Assembly (NCBI RefSeq): GCF_947496515.1
Contig: NZ_CANMDB010000002.1
Span: 558,001-622,000, forward strand
Direction of reading: 5' to 3'
Length of the DNA: 64,000 nt
Origin: an uncultured Roseobacter sp.
GTDB lineage: Bacteria; Pseudomonadota; Alphaproteobacteria; Rhodobacterales; Rhodobacteraceae
Shown: positions 1-8,375 of the stretch, piece after piece
Layout: every line of letters begins with the position of its first letter
Position numbering within the stretch: the first letter of the stretch is position 1
Notes under the pieces: model-generated
The model's database searches: none
Told to the model about the DNA's origin: nothing
The model's input: only the letters and a program-made list of their open reading frames with translations
Made by a program: the position numbers and the translations under genes

Positions 1-2
1 GT

Positions 3-932
3 GCCGATCCCGATACGGTGACCGAAACGGACGTGGGTCTGCGCGGTCTGATGGAGGGCGTCCGGGCGGATCTGGGCGTGCTGGCCGCCGAGAAGGGCGT
101 GCAGCTCGATGTGGTGCCCTGCAGTGTGATCGTGCGGTCGGATCCGGTCTATCTGCTGCGGTCGATCCAGAACCTGGTGGTCAATGCGATCCAGTACACT
201 GACGCGGGCGGGCGGGTGCTGCTGGGCTGTCGCAGGCGGGCGGGCCGGGTGCTGCTGGAGGTCTGGGACACCGGCATCGGGATCTCGTCGCGCGACCAGC
301 TGCGCATTTTCGACGAGTTCACCCGGGCAGAGAATGTGCCCATCGGCTCCGGCGTGGGGCTGGGGCTGTCGGTGGTGGACCGGGCCTGCCGTCTGCTGGA
401 TCATACGCTGACGGTGCGGTCAGCGCCGGGGCGCGGCTCGATCTTTCGCATCGGGATGCAGGTCGTGGACCGGGAAACCGCCCATCCCCAGCGGCCCGAG
501 CCCGTTCATGAGAGCGTCAACGGGACGCTGGATTGCATCGCGCTGGTGATCGAGAACGATGCGGATGTGCTCTATGGGGCCACGCAATGGCTGGAGCTGC
601 ACGGCGCGAGCGTGCTGGCCGCGCGTTCGGCGGGCGAGGCGCTGACCCATGTGGCGGATATGGGGATCCCGCCGGATATCATCCTGGCGGATTACCAGCT
701 TGACGGGGATGAAACCGGGGTGCAGGCGACGCTCGATATTCGCGCGGCCACGCAGACGGCGGTGCCGGCGATCCTGATCACGGCGGACCGCAGTGAGACC
801 GTGCGGCGGCTGGGCGTGCAGAACGACATGTCGGTGCTGACCAAACCGGCGGAGTTGACCAAGCTGCGCCCGCTCATTGACTGGAAGATCCGCAGGGGCG
901 CCAATGGAGACACAGACAAAAGTCGGCAGTGA
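3..932 (+). CDS. Hybrid sensor histidine kinase/response regulator, C-terminal part (5' truncated by window edge)
   Basis: The reading frame is open from the left edge, so the N-terminus (sensor and phospho-acceptor His region) is missing. A GTG at 18 is only an internal codon. The first part is a HATPase domain: an N-box with NLVVNAIQYT, then DTGIGIS, a F-box-like FDEFTR and GVGLGLSVV. A receiver domain follows, with the likely phospho-acceptor Asp in ILADYQLDG and a conserved Lys in LTKPAE near the end. Such kinases autophosphorylate and pass phosphate to the attached receiver in the cytoplasm. It lies just upstream of quinoprotein and formaldehyde genes, so it may regulate C1 oxidation as FlhS/RfdS-type kinases do elsewhere; that role is inferred from position only. 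Confidence 0.85.
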   Translation, partial: ADPDTVTETDVGLRGLMEGVRADLGVLAAEKGVQLDVVPCSVIVRSDPVYLLRSIQNLVVNAIQYTDAGGRVLLGCRRRAGRVLLEVWDTGIGISSRDQLRIFDEFTRAENVPIGSGVGLGLSVVDRACRLLDHTLTVRSAPGRGSIFRIGMQVVDRETAHPQRPEPVHESVNGTLDCIALVIENDADVLYGATQWLELHGASVLAARSAGEALTHVADMGIPPDIILADYQLDGDETGVQATLDIRAATQTAVPAILITADRSETVRRLGVQNDMSVLTKPAELTKLRPLIDWKIRRGANGDTDKSRQ

Positions 933-979
933 CTGCCCGGGCAGCGCGCCGCAGACTTGGCCTTCGGGAGGAGACGGGA

Positions 980-1639
980 ATGATCAGATTTTCTGCGCTA
1001 GGATTGATTTTGGCTCTGGTGGCGGGCGCTGCCTGGGCGAACCCGCTGTCGGGAGAAAAAACCTATGACCTGCTGTTCCGCATCGGAACCCTGGACCGGA
1101 TCGACCGGGGGTCGGAACTGGTCTACCGCCGCGACGTGCGCAATGCGCTGAAACCAGAGGCGGCGGACCGGGACAGCGGGCAGATCGCGCTCAGCTTTCG
1201 CGATGGCGAGGCCAGGGTGGCGCTGCTGCAGTTCCGCAAGGATGAGAAGTACCGCGCGCTTGGCTCCTTTCCGGCCAGTGTGGGCAACCCGATGATCATG
1301 TATTTCTATGAGACCGTGGTGCGTGACATGGCCGAGGCCGCGGGCGGCAGCCCATACTATATCCGCAACCGGGTGAAGGATGCGCTGATCCAGAACGCTG
1401 AGATCGAGGAGGGCGAGGCGGTGCTGGGCGGCAAGACAATTACAACCCAGACCATCCGGTTGTATCCCTTTGAGGGCGATCCCAACGGTGCGCGCATGCA
1501 GGGGTTCGGGGATCTGGAGTTGCGGGTGACCATGTCCGACGCGGTGCCGGGCTGGTACATGAGCCTGGTGGCGGAGGCATCGGGGGGTGATGTCTACCGT
1601 TCCGAGCTGATGTTCGACCGGGTGGATGCGGCGCAATGA
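980..1639 (+). CDS. Secreted protein of unknown function in quinoprotein/C1 cluster
   Basis: A protein of 219 aa with a clear Sec signal peptide (MIRFSALGLILALVAGAAWA), so it is probably periplasmic. The start at 980 is chosen over the in-frame ATG at 929 because the signal peptide begins there and a strong GGGAGGAGA lies just upstream. The mature part is rich in charged residues and beta-type segments; I recognise no domain. Its stop overlaps the next gene (ATGA at 1636), so the two are translationally coupled. It sits between the hybrid kinase and the quinoprotein accessory genes, suggesting a role in periplasmic methanol oxidation or its sensing, which is inference. Confidence 0.75.
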   Translation: MIRFSALGLILALVAGAAWANPLSGEKTYDLLFRIGTLDRIDRGSELVYRRDVRNALKPEAADRDSGQIALSFRDGEARVALLQFRKDEKYRALGSFPASVGNPMIMYFYETVVRDMAEAAGGSPYYIRNRVKDALIQNAEIEEGEAVLGGKTITTQTIRLYPFEGDPNGARMQGFGDLELRVTMSDAVPGWYMSLVAEASGGDVYRSELMFDRVDAAQ

Positions 1640-1983
1640 GGCGCCTGCTGGCCATGCTCGGCCTGATCTGTGCCGGTCCCGTGGCCGCGCAATCGGTGGC
1701 CGAGCAGTTGAATGACTATCCGACGGCTGCGCGGGCGGATTATGTCTTTGCCTGCATGGTGACGAACGGGCAGTCGCGCGAGATGCTGGACCGCTGTGCG
1801 TGCTCCATCGACGAGATCGCCTCGATCCTGCCGTACGAGCGGTATCTGGAGGCGGAAACCGTGCTGTCCATGCGTCGGGTCGGTGGCGAACGCATGTCGT
1901 TTTTCCAGAGTGCGGCGATGGCGGAGAACATGGTCTCCGATCTGCGCCGGGCACAGGCGGAGGCGGAGATCATCTGTTTCTGA
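1636..1983 (+). CDS. Small secreted cysteine-containing protein of unknown function
   Basis: A protein of 115 aa with an N-terminal signal peptide ending near VAAQS, so probably periplasmic. The mature part has four cysteines, including a CACS motif and a Cys next to the C-terminus (IICF), which would suit disulfides or metal/heme contacts in the periplasm. It is coupled to the preceding secreted protein by an ATGA overlap, so both are probably made together. No family is recognised. Its position next to quinoprotein relay genes suggests a helper of periplasmic alcohol oxidation; this is inferred only from context. Confidence 0.7.
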   Translation: MRRLLAMLGLICAGPVAAQSVAEQLNDYPTAARADYVFACMVTNGQSREMLDRCACSIDEIASILPYERYLEAETVLSMRRVGGERMSFFQSAAMAENMVSDLRRAQAEAEIICF

Positions 1984-2009
1984 AGGTCCCGTGGGCGGCA
2001 GGCAGGAAA

Positions 2010-2063
2010 GCCACCTCGCCCCCATCGAGGGGGCCTCGGTGGCTGCCCGGCCCGAGGGCCGGG
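2010..2063. terminator. Twin GC-rich hairpins between convergent genes (likely bidirectional terminator)
   Basis: Two inverted repeats fill the gap between convergent genes ending at 1983 and 2093. The first pairs GCCACC/GGTGGC and CCCCC/GGGGG (2010-2043). The second pairs CCCGGCCC with GGGCCGGG (2046-2063). Neither has a strong T-run, so intrinsic termination is likely but not certain. Confidence 0.45.
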
Positions 2064-2092
2064 GGCGCGGGTGGCGCGAGCCTGGACCTTGA

Positions 2093-2905
2093 TCAGCCGC
2101 TGACGGATTTTGGCAGATCACGCTCGAAGCTGTTGCCATCGGTGTCGGTCGCCTTGACCGTCAGGGTGGCCGCGCCATTGTCGTTATAGGCGAAGCGGAA
2201 CACTGGGTTTTCCGAGATCGAGATGCCGCCATCCATGGTGAAGAGCAGCTCCTCCCCTTGCCAGACTTCCATATGGTCGATGAAATGCGCGGGGATGAAC
2301 AGCTGTGTGATCTGGTCGCGCTGCAGCCCGGAGTAATTGGGATGACGGATCATGATCTGCGCTTCGCGGCGGGCCGTGGACATCTGGGCCGCCCCGTCGA
2401 AGCTGCGCAGTTTCATCTTGCCCATGCTGGCCAGTGCCAGCTCTGGATCCTTGGTGGCGGGCGCGGAACAGCCGCCCGACGCTTTGACGAAGCGGCCCGC
2501 CATGTGCAGGCCCTTTGGTGTCTCGGCGATGACGCGGACGTTGGAATACTGGTTGACCCGCACGCGGAATTCGAAATCGAGCATGCCCATGGCCGGTGTG
2601 AAGCCGAAGACCGCCGCGACCGGGGCCGGGTTTTCGTCGATGACCACGGTTGCCGCGCTGATGGTCGCGGCCCCGTCCGTCTGCCTGAGCACGATGGGCA
2701 CGGTGGCCGCGTCATGGGCGCGGTAGGGTGCGTCGATGGAGAGCAGCGTTTCCGCCGAGCCGATGGGGGCATCCCCTACCACATCGCCGCGCAGATCGTT
2801 CCAGGTCTCGCTTTCGGTCAGCGGGTTTTTCACCGCATCGCCCGACCAGACCGGCCCCGATAGGCACACCAGAACGGCTGCCCCCAAGATCCACTTCCTC
2901 GCCAT
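2093..2905 (-). CDS. Quinoprotein dehydrogenase-associated SoxYZ-like carrier protein
   Basis: A protein of 270 aa with a signal peptide (MARKWILGAAVLVCLSGPVWSG). The N-terminal half resembles SoxY (ESETWNDLRGDVVGDA..., with VRVNQYSNVRVIAETPKG and a Cys in KASGGCSAP). The C-terminal half resembles SoxZ (MIRHPNYSGLQRD, PAHFIDHMEVWQGEELLF, an Ig-like fold). Fused SoxYZ-like proteins of this kind co-occur with PQQ-dependent (XoxF-type) dehydrogenases in proteobacteria. Their exact role is not settled. A perfect GAGGAGGAGA lies just upstream of the ATG. It is divergent from the metallohydrolase at 3033, and the 127-bp gap should hold both promoters. Confidence 0.85.
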   Translation of the reverse strand: MARKWILGAAVLVCLSGPVWSGDAVKNPLTESETWNDLRGDVVGDAPIGSAETLLSIDAPYRAHDAATVPIVLRQTDGAATISAATVVIDENPAPVAAVFGFTPAMGMLDFEFRVRVNQYSNVRVIAETPKGLHMAGRFVKASGGCSAPATKDPELALASMGKMKLRSFDGAAQMSTARREAQIMIRHPNYSGLQRDQITQLFIPAHFIDHMEVWQGEELLFTMDGGISISENPVFRFAYNDNGAATLTVKATDTDGNSFERDLPKSVSG

Positions 2906-3032
2906 CTCCGTCTCCTCCTCAGCGGATGATGCGGCATTCTGACACGGATGGATTGAAAAATATACACAGACCTATGGCTGATTGGGCCGCCGGTTGGTCC
3001 TGTGACAGGGTGCCCGCGGGGAGGACGCCGCC

Positions 3033-4076
3033 ATGCTCGAAGCAATCATTACCCTGTGCCTCGGCCTCTCCGAGGGGCCGTGCCGCGACCATCTGTTGCC
3101 CGGCTATGAGGCGCCGACGCAGGCCGCGTGCGAGGCTGCTTTGATCGCCCGCCCGCCGGATCTGACGGTTTTCGGGGATCTGGTGGCACGCGGGGCGCCG
3201 CACTGCGCGCCCGTGGGCGTGGCGCTGGATGTTGCGCAAGTGGCGCCCGGTGTCTTTGTCCACAGGGGCGCCATAGCCGAGCCCGATGCGGAGAACCGCG
3301 GTGACATGGCCAATCTGGGTTTTGTGGTGGGCGCGCAGAGCGTGGCGGTGATCGACACCGGGACCGCCCGCTGGATCGGCGAGGCGCTGTGGCGCGCGGT
3401 CCGCGTGCAGACCGACAAACCCGTCAGCCACGTGGTGCTGACCCATATGCACCCCGATCACGTTCTGGGCGCGGGCCCCTTCGCGGAGGCAGGTGCGGCG
3501 GTCGTGGGACACGCGGATCTGGCACGGGCGTTGGCGGACCGGCAGGCAAATTACCACGAAAGCCTCGGGCGGTTGCTGGGTGCGGAGGTGATGCTGGGCA
3601 CCCGCGCCGTGGCGGTCGATGTCCCCGTGGCGGAGACGCTGGAGATCGATCTGGGCGCGCGGGCGTTGCAGCTGCGCGCCTGGCCCGCGGCCCATACCGG
3701 CACCGATCTGACGGTGCTGGACGCGGGAACCGGTACGCTCTTTACGGGCGATCTGATCTTTGATCTGCATACGCCCGCGCTTGACGGCAGGTTGCGGGGC
3801 TGGCGCGCGGTGCTGCAGCAGATGCAGGATATGGATGTGGCGCAGGTGGTGCCGGGGCACGGTGGCCCTGTGCTCGACTGGCCGGGCGGGGCCGCGGATA
3901 TGGCCCGCTACCTCGGGGTGCTGGAGGCAGACACGCGGGCCGCGATCGACGCAGGCCAGCGTCTGGGCGAGGCGGTGGAGAGCATCGCGGCCAGCGAGGC
4001 CGGGCAATGGCAGCTCTTCGAGGCCTATAACCCGCGCAATGCCACGGTCGCCTTTACCGAATTGGAATGGGAGTAG
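3033..4076 (+). CDS. Quinoprotein relay system zinc metallohydrolase (metallo-beta-lactamase fold)
   Basis: A protein of 347 aa. The N-terminal region carries Cys residues (GPCRDH, AACEAA, HCAPVG) typical of the quinoprotein-relay subgroup, followed by a metallo-beta-lactamase fold. The metal site is visible: THMHPDH at residues 137-143, a His in PAAHTGTD, an Asp in LFTGDLIF and a His in VVPGHGG. GGGGAGGAC precedes the ATG. This subgroup occurs beside PQQ dehydrogenases and SoxYZ-like carriers, as here, and its substrate is not firmly known. The N-terminus is a weak signal peptide at best, so localisation is unclear. Confidence 0.85.
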   Translation: MLEAIITLCLGLSEGPCRDHLLPGYEAPTQAACEAALIARPPDLTVFGDLVARGAPHCAPVGVALDVAQVAPGVFVHRGAIAEPDAENRGDMANLGFVVGAQSVAVIDTGTARWIGEALWRAVRVQTDKPVSHVVLTHMHPDHVLGAGPFAEAGAAVVGHADLARALADRQANYHESLGRLLGAEVMLGTRAVAVDVPVAETLEIDLGARALQLRAWPAAHTGTDLTVLDAGTGTLFTGDLIFDLHTPALDGRLRGWRAVLQQMQDMDVAQVVPGHGGPVLDWPGGAADMARYLGVLEADTRAAIDAGQRLGEAVESIAASEAGQWQLFEAYNPRNATVAFTELEWE

Positions 4077-4087
4077 GGTCGCGCGGC

Positions 4088-4714
4088 TCAGCCATCATCC
4101 GCGACCCGCTGTCCCAGCATCTGCGCGATGCTGAAGAGCCGCCGCTCGATCAGGGTGGGTGTTTCGCACAGGTAGGTGATGTTGCGCTGGCGGTCGGTAT
4201 AGATCACCTGATCCCAGTCCAGCCGCTCCTCCAGCGCATCGACCTTGTCGAAATCAGGCTCGGCGGCAGCGAGGATCGTGGTCATCTCGCCGCGGACCTC
4301 CTCGATCTTTTCGGCGAGGGCGATCTGGCCGAGCGAGAAATCCGCGATGCCGTCGATGATCCGCGCGCGGCGTTTCGACAGCGTGTCAAACACATCACCA
4401 AAGACCAGACCGAGCGCTTTTGCATCGCCGTCGTAGGCCTCTGCGAACTCGGTGACACGGGGCTCAAGGTCTTCTAGCGGCACCCGCCGCAGCGACAGAT
4501 ACCCCGCAAGCTCGGCGATGTCCTGACCCATCGCTTCGGTCCCGGGCGCGGTTTCGGGGTCGAGCGGGTAGGGCCACATCAGACCGGGTGAGAGGCTTTC
4601 CACCTTGCGCTGAACGCAGGGCCAGGTTGGGTCGGAAAAATCCGCCGCCTGTGCAGGCGCTGTCCACAGCGCGACGGCAAGACACATGGCGAGAGGTCTG
4701 AGGTGGGTCATCAT
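4088..4714 (-). CDS. Secreted helical protein of unknown function in C1 cluster
   Basis: A protein of 208 aa with a signal peptide ending at AQAAD. The mature part begins with DPTWPCVQRKVESLSPGLMWP and is then largely alpha-helical with many charged residues. One Cys near the start and one near the end (YLCETPT) could form a disulfide. No domain is recognised. Two adjacent ATGs (4714 and 4711) follow an AGGAG, and the second has better spacing. It is convergent with the metallohydrolase and divergent from formaldehyde dehydrogenase, so it sits inside the C1 block. A periplasmic role in that pathway is inference. Confidence 0.7.
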   Translation of the reverse strand: MMTHLRPLAMCLAVALWTAPAQAADFSDPTWPCVQRKVESLSPGLMWPYPLDPETAPGTEAMGQDIAELAGYLSLRRVPLEDLEPRVTEFAEAYDGDAKALGLVFGDVFDTLSKRRARIIDGIADFSLGQIALAEKIEEVRGEMTTILAAAEPDFDKVDALEERLDWDQVIYTDRQRNITYLCETPTLIERRLFSIAQMLGQRVADDG

Positions 4715-4886
4715 GCGTCTCCTGTCAGCGAGGTAGCAGAACTATGCGCGCAAGCGCCCGCGGCTGTCTAGCGGAGCTGATACCCACCATTGTCTTAGTT
4801 GTTCTGCGCGCGGGGCGCCGCGCATAGTTGCGGGGTTCGCGATGCCGATCCACCTGGGTTTGGACGCGTGGGGAGGACGATATACG

Positions 4887-6002
4887 ATGATGAAGACGCG
4901 CGCTGCGGTTGCGGTATCTGCGGGGGCACCTTTGGAGGTGATGGAGGTGAACCTTGAGGGTCCGCGGGCGGGCGAGGTTTTGGTGGAGATCAAGGCGACG
5001 GGTCTGTGTCACACGGATGAGTTCACGCGGTCGGGCGATGATCCGGAGGGGATCTTTCCGGCGATCCTCGGCCATGAGGGCGCGGGCGTCGTGGTGGAAC
5101 TGGGCGAGGGGGTGACGAGCCTGGAGGTGGGCGATCACGTGATCCCGCTCTACACGCCCGAATGCCGGGAGTGTGAATACTGTCTGAACCCCAAGACGAA
5201 CCTCTGTCAGAAGGTGCGCGCCACGCAAGGCCAGGGGCTGTTGCCCGATGGTTCGACGCGGTTTTCCATGCTCGACGGCACGCCCATTCATCACTACATG
5301 GGCTGCTCGACCTTCGCCAACCACACGGTGGTGCCCGAGATCGCACTGGCCAAGGTGCGAAAGGACGCCCCCTTCGACAAGATCTGCTACATCGGTTGCG
5401 GCGTGACCACCGGCATTGGCGCTGTGATTAACACGGCAAAGGTTGAGATTGGGTCAAGAGCGATCGTTTTCGGCCTCGGCGGGATTGGTCTCAACGTGAT
5501 CCAGGGGCTGCGGCTGGCGGGGGCGGATCAGATCGTGGGCGTGGATCTGAACGACGACAAGGTGGAGATGGGTAAACACTTCGGGATGACGGATTTTGTC
5601 AATCCATCCAAGGTTGATGGGGACATGGTCGCCCACTTAGTTGAGATAACGCAAGGGGGTGCGGACTATACCTTTGACGCCACCGGCAATGTGAACGTGA
5701 TGCGCACGGCGCTGGAGGCGGCGCATAAGGGCTGGGGCGAGAGCATCATCATCGGTGTGGCGCCCGCGGGGGCGGAGATTTCCACGCGGCCCTTCCAGCT
5801 GGTGACGGGGCGGATCTGGCGCGGCACGGCCTTTGGCGGGGCCAAGGGGCGCACGGATGTGCCGCGGATCGTGGACTGGTACATGGATGGCAAGATCGAG
5901 ATCGACCCGATGATCACCCACAAGCTGACCCTCGACGAGATCAACCACGGCTTCGAGCTCATGCACGAAGGCAAGTCCATCCGCGCCGTCGTGGAGTTCT
6001 AG
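4887..6002 (+). CDS. frmA: S-(hydroxymethyl)glutathione dehydrogenase / class III alcohol dehydrogenase
   Basis: A cytoplasmic zinc enzyme that oxidises the glutathione adduct of formaldehyde with NAD to S-formylglutathione. It also acts on S-nitrosoglutathione in many bacteria. The length (371 aa) is typical. Catalytic zinc ligands are visible as Cys41 (GLCHTDE), His63 (GHEGAG) and a later Cys (GCGVTTG). Structural zinc ligands are Cys93, 96, 99 and 107. The Rossmann motif is GLGGIGLN. The start at 4887 matches the family N-terminus (MKTRAAVAV) and follows GGGAGGAC; the open frame extends upstream to 4842. It links the neighbouring quinoprotein system to formaldehyde detoxification and dissimilation. 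Confidence 0.95.
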   Translation: MMKTRAAVAVSAGAPLEVMEVNLEGPRAGEVLVEIKATGLCHTDEFTRSGDDPEGIFPAILGHEGAGVVVELGEGVTSLEVGDHVIPLYTPECRECEYCLNPKTNLCQKVRATQGQGLLPDGSTRFSMLDGTPIHHYMGCSTFANHTVVPEIALAKVRKDAPFDKICYIGCGVTTGIGAVINTAKVEIGSRAIVFGLGGIGLNVIQGLRLAGADQIVGVDLNDDKVEMGKHFGMTDFVNPSKVDGDMVAHLVEITQGGADYTFDATGNVNVMRTALEAAHKGWGESIIIGVAPAGAEISTRPFQLVTGRIWRGTAFGGAKGRTDVPRIVDWYMDGKIEIDPMITHKLTLDEINHGFELMHEGKSIRAVVEF

Positions 6003-6141
6003 GGCCAGTTTCGCATACCACCGGTAAAATCGACGATCCACGCCGTCAACGGTTGGCGCGGTAAAGGCTGCGGTCGGGTTAGACGATCATCATGGCGGAG
6101 CGCAGCGCGCTTGCCGGGAGATTTACTTCCAGGCAGATGCG

Positions 6142-6765
6142 CTATGCTTGCAACAGACCCAGGCCCGAGATTTCGCGCAGCGCCCGGATCACTCCCGGAA
6201 CGCCCCGCCCATGCCTGAGGGCTGTGAAGAAAAAGGGCCGTCCGGCCCGCATCCGCGCGGCATCGCGCTCCATCACCTCCAAAGACGCGCCCACATGAGG
6301 GGCCAAATCGGTCTTGTTGATGATCAGGATGTCTGACCGTGTAATTGCCGGGCCACCCTTGCGGGGGATTTCCTCGCCCGCGGCGACGTCGATCACATAG
6401 AGGGTCACATCCGCCAGCTCAGGGGAAAACGTTGCGCTCAGGTTGTCGCCGCCGCTCTCGATCAGGATGGCTTCGATCTCCGGATGGCGAGATTGCATCT
6501 CGGCGACTGCTGCCAGGTTGATCGACGCATCCTCGCGAATGGCCGTATGGGGGCACCCGCCGGTCTCGACCCCGATCACCCTGTCCTGCGGGAGGATCTG
6601 CAGCCGCATCAGCGCTTCTGCATCCTCCTGAGTATAGATGTCGTTGGTGATGACGCCGACGGAGTGCTCGGGGGTGAGCGCGCGGGCGAGGGCGGCGGTC
6701 AGTGTGGTTTTACCCGCCCCGACGGGGCCGCCGATGCCGATACGAAGAGGGCCGTTCAGTTTCAT
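6142..6765 (-). CDS. ureG: Urease accessory protein UreG (GTPase)
   Basis: A protein of 207 aa, standard for the family. UreG is the GTPase that delivers nickel and drives metallocentre assembly of urease with UreD, UreF and UreE. The P-loop GPVGAGKT begins at residue 13, the nickel-binding Cys-Pro-His is in [17 protein letters not shown] is conserved, and the guanine-specificity motif is NKTD. It is the last gene of the run, and its ATG overlaps the ureF stop (ATGA). Confidence 0.97.
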   Translation of the reverse strand: MKLNGPLRIGIGGPVGAGKTTLTAALARALTPEHSVGVITNDIYTQEDAEALMRLQILPQDRVIGVETGGCPHTAIREDASINLAAVAEMQSRHPEIEAILIESGGDNLSATFSPELADVTLYVIDVAAGEEIPRKGGPAITRSDILIINKTDLAPHVGASLEVMERDAARMRAGRPFFFTALRHGRGVPGVIRALREISGLGLLQA

Positions 6766-7400
6766 GTGCGAAAGACCTTTGAATAGAGGGTTTCGTGCTG
6801 CATGGCTGCGATGTCCGCGGCAAAGCAGGCGGAGGTGAGGTCGGTCAAGGGTGTGCCCATCGCGTCGTCCACAGTCTGCGTGACCAGCGGGGCCATACGG
6901 GCCAGCAAGTCCTGCCCTTCGGTCTGGCCGAGGGGGATACGGCGCACTGCCGCAGAGACCAGATTTGCCGCAAAGGCCTGCAGGTAGAGCGCCGCCGTCA
7001 GGTCGAGCGACAGGTCGCGCTCACTTGCCGCCCGCCCCACGGCAACAGGGTAGCACAGCGCACCGAGGCGCGTGTGCCAGATCGCATCGACGGTCCGGCA
7101 AAAGGCCTGTCCCTGATCCGCGGTTTCGCGCAGACGCCCGGCACTGGCCGCAAAGGCGCGGGCTGTCGCGTCGATCACGGGCACGTCTTCCGGTACCGCG
7201 CGGTAGGCAGCCCCGAGCAGTACGATATCTGCCCGTCCGCCACCGAACGCCACGAGATCGTGCAGCCACGCTTCGAAACTGCGGACGCTGGCAATCCGAC
7301 CGTCGGCAATGGCAGTCTCCAGCCCGTGCGAATAGGCAAAGGCACCGACCGGAAACCCCGGCGACAGCCATTGGGTGAGGGTCAGGACGTCAGTGCTCAT
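6762..7400 (-). CDS. ureF: Urease accessory protein UreF
   Basis: A helical nickel-assembly chaperone that bridges UreD and UreG on apo-urease. The start at 7400 ([21 protein letters not shown]) gives 212 aa, the usual size. The open frame reaches 7517, but that upstream part overlaps ureE and does not look like UreF. Recognisable motifs are [17 protein letters not shown] near the N-terminus and a C-terminal helix region. The ATG overlaps the end of ureE by 11 nt and the stop overlaps ureG, so translation is coupled. Confidence 0.95.
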   Translation of the reverse strand: MSTDVLTLTQWLSPGFPVGAFAYSHGLETAIADGRIASVRSFEAWLHDLVAFGGGRADIVLLGAAYRAVPEDVPVIDATARAFAASAGRLRETADQGQAFCRTVDAIWHTRLGALCYPVAVGRAASERDLSLDLTAALYLQAFAANLVSAAVRRIPLGQTEGQDLLARMAPLVTQTVDDAMGTPLTDLTSACFAADIAAMQHETLYSKVFRT

Positions 7401-7869
7401 GCGTATGCGCGCCGGGGCCATGTTCGGCGCTGTGATCATGACTATGCGTGCGTCCGTGCCCGTAGGCGCCCCCTTCGGGCGTAAACGGCGCGGTAACCTC
7501 GGTGACAGTTGCGCCAAGCTGCGCCAGCATGTCCGCCATGACGTGGTTGCGCTGGATCAGCAAACGGTCCGCTTCGATCTGGCACGGGGTGTGCCGGTTG
7601 CCGATGTGCCAGGCGACCCGGTGCAGATCGTCACCGGTGATCTGCAAGAGTGGCTCGGGGGCTGCGCGAATGCCGATCCGCGTGCCCTCGCTGGTTTCCA
7701 GCGCGTCGCCGGCGTTGAGCGACGTCGTCTTGGGCAGATCCACCAGCAGCTGCGCGCCCCCGTCGGTGGTCAGAACCTTTCGTCGCAGAAAGCGCGCGTC
7801 ATAGTCGAGCGTGACGTGGTCGTCAGCGTCACGAGCATGGACAACCTTCTGGGCAAGCCACCCGGTCAC
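7390..7869 (-). CDS. ureE: Urease accessory protein UreE (nickel metallochaperone)
   Basis: A protein of 159 aa that binds Ni(II) and hands it to UreG for urease activation. The body has the UreE pattern: an N-terminal domain with LDYDARFLRRKVLT and TDGGAQLLVDLP, then a central metal-binding domain (HRVAWHIGNRHTP, with the conserved GNRH). The C-terminal 26 residues hold eight His and form a nickel-storage tail. The ATG overlaps the stop of the preceding unknown ORF (ATGA at 7866-7869). Confidence 0.95.
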   Translation of the reverse strand: MTGWLAQKVVHARDADDHVTLDYDARFLRRKVLTTDGGAQLLVDLPKTTSLNAGDALETSEGTRIGIRAAPEPLLQITGDDLHRVAWHIGNRHTPCQIEADRLLIQRNHVMADMLAQLGATVTEVTAPFTPEGGAYGHGRTHSHDHSAEHGPGAHTHEH

Positions 7870-8375
7870 GCGCTTCCTGCCCGGTCCGGCAACGCGCCCA
7901 ATCTGTCGCGCGTCGTCTTGAGCATCGTGTCGAGCACGAGAAACGGCATGGGGCCGGTCATGTGATCCTCCATCCTCTGTGTCAGCGCGGTTTCTTTGCC
8001 CGCACCGTAGATGTCATCGAGCTTCATGATGTGGTCCTGAAAAACGAACCACGGGTTTTCGGTAAAATCATCGTCGAGCGGATCCGAACGCGCAGCCGCC
8101 TCCCAGGCGTCGACGCAATTCTCGCGGCAGGTTTCACGGTAGACGTCCAGCGCCGCATCCTTCCAGACGTCGATCAGCCCCGCACCCTCGGCGGGGACCT
8201 CGCCGCCAGCCTCCGTTACCCCTTGCACCATCGACAGCTCAAAGCCCCGACCCACCAGGTAGAGCACGGACGCGCGCAACTGAGCTGAGCTTTCCGGGGT
8301 TTCCACGATGGTCTGGGCGGCCTGCAGATAACCGTAGGCTTCGACAGCCATCCTGTCCGGTGCGGAGAGCGGCAT
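7866..8375 (-). CDS. Unknown 169-aa protein between ureC and ureE
   Basis: The real start is the ATG at 8375, which shares a base with the ureC stop (TGATG); upstream codons of the open frame only shadow ureC. The protein is soluble and helical. Its N-terminal half (AVEAYGYLQAAQTIVETP... RASVLYLVGRGFELSM) faintly recalls HEPN-type helical bundles, but no RNase motif is evident. Cys pairs occur in ETCRENCVDAWE. It is tightly coupled on both sides to urease genes, so it is probably needed in the same amounts as the accessory proteins. A role in urease maturation or nickel/urea handling is inference. Confidence 0.8.
   Translation of the reverse strand: MPLSAPDRMAVEAYGYLQAAQTIVETPESSAQLRASVLYLVGRGFELSMVQGVTEAGGEVPAEGAGLIDVWKDAALDVYRETCRENCVDAWEAAARSDPLDDDFTENPWFVFQDHIMKLDDIYGAGKETALTQRMEDHMTGPMPFLVLDTMLKTTRDRLGALPDRAGSA

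Noticed and set aside
998-1954. A 318-codon minus-strand frame opposite the secreted proteins
   Set aside because: The plus-strand frames start with clean signal peptides and ribosome sites; this one has neither.
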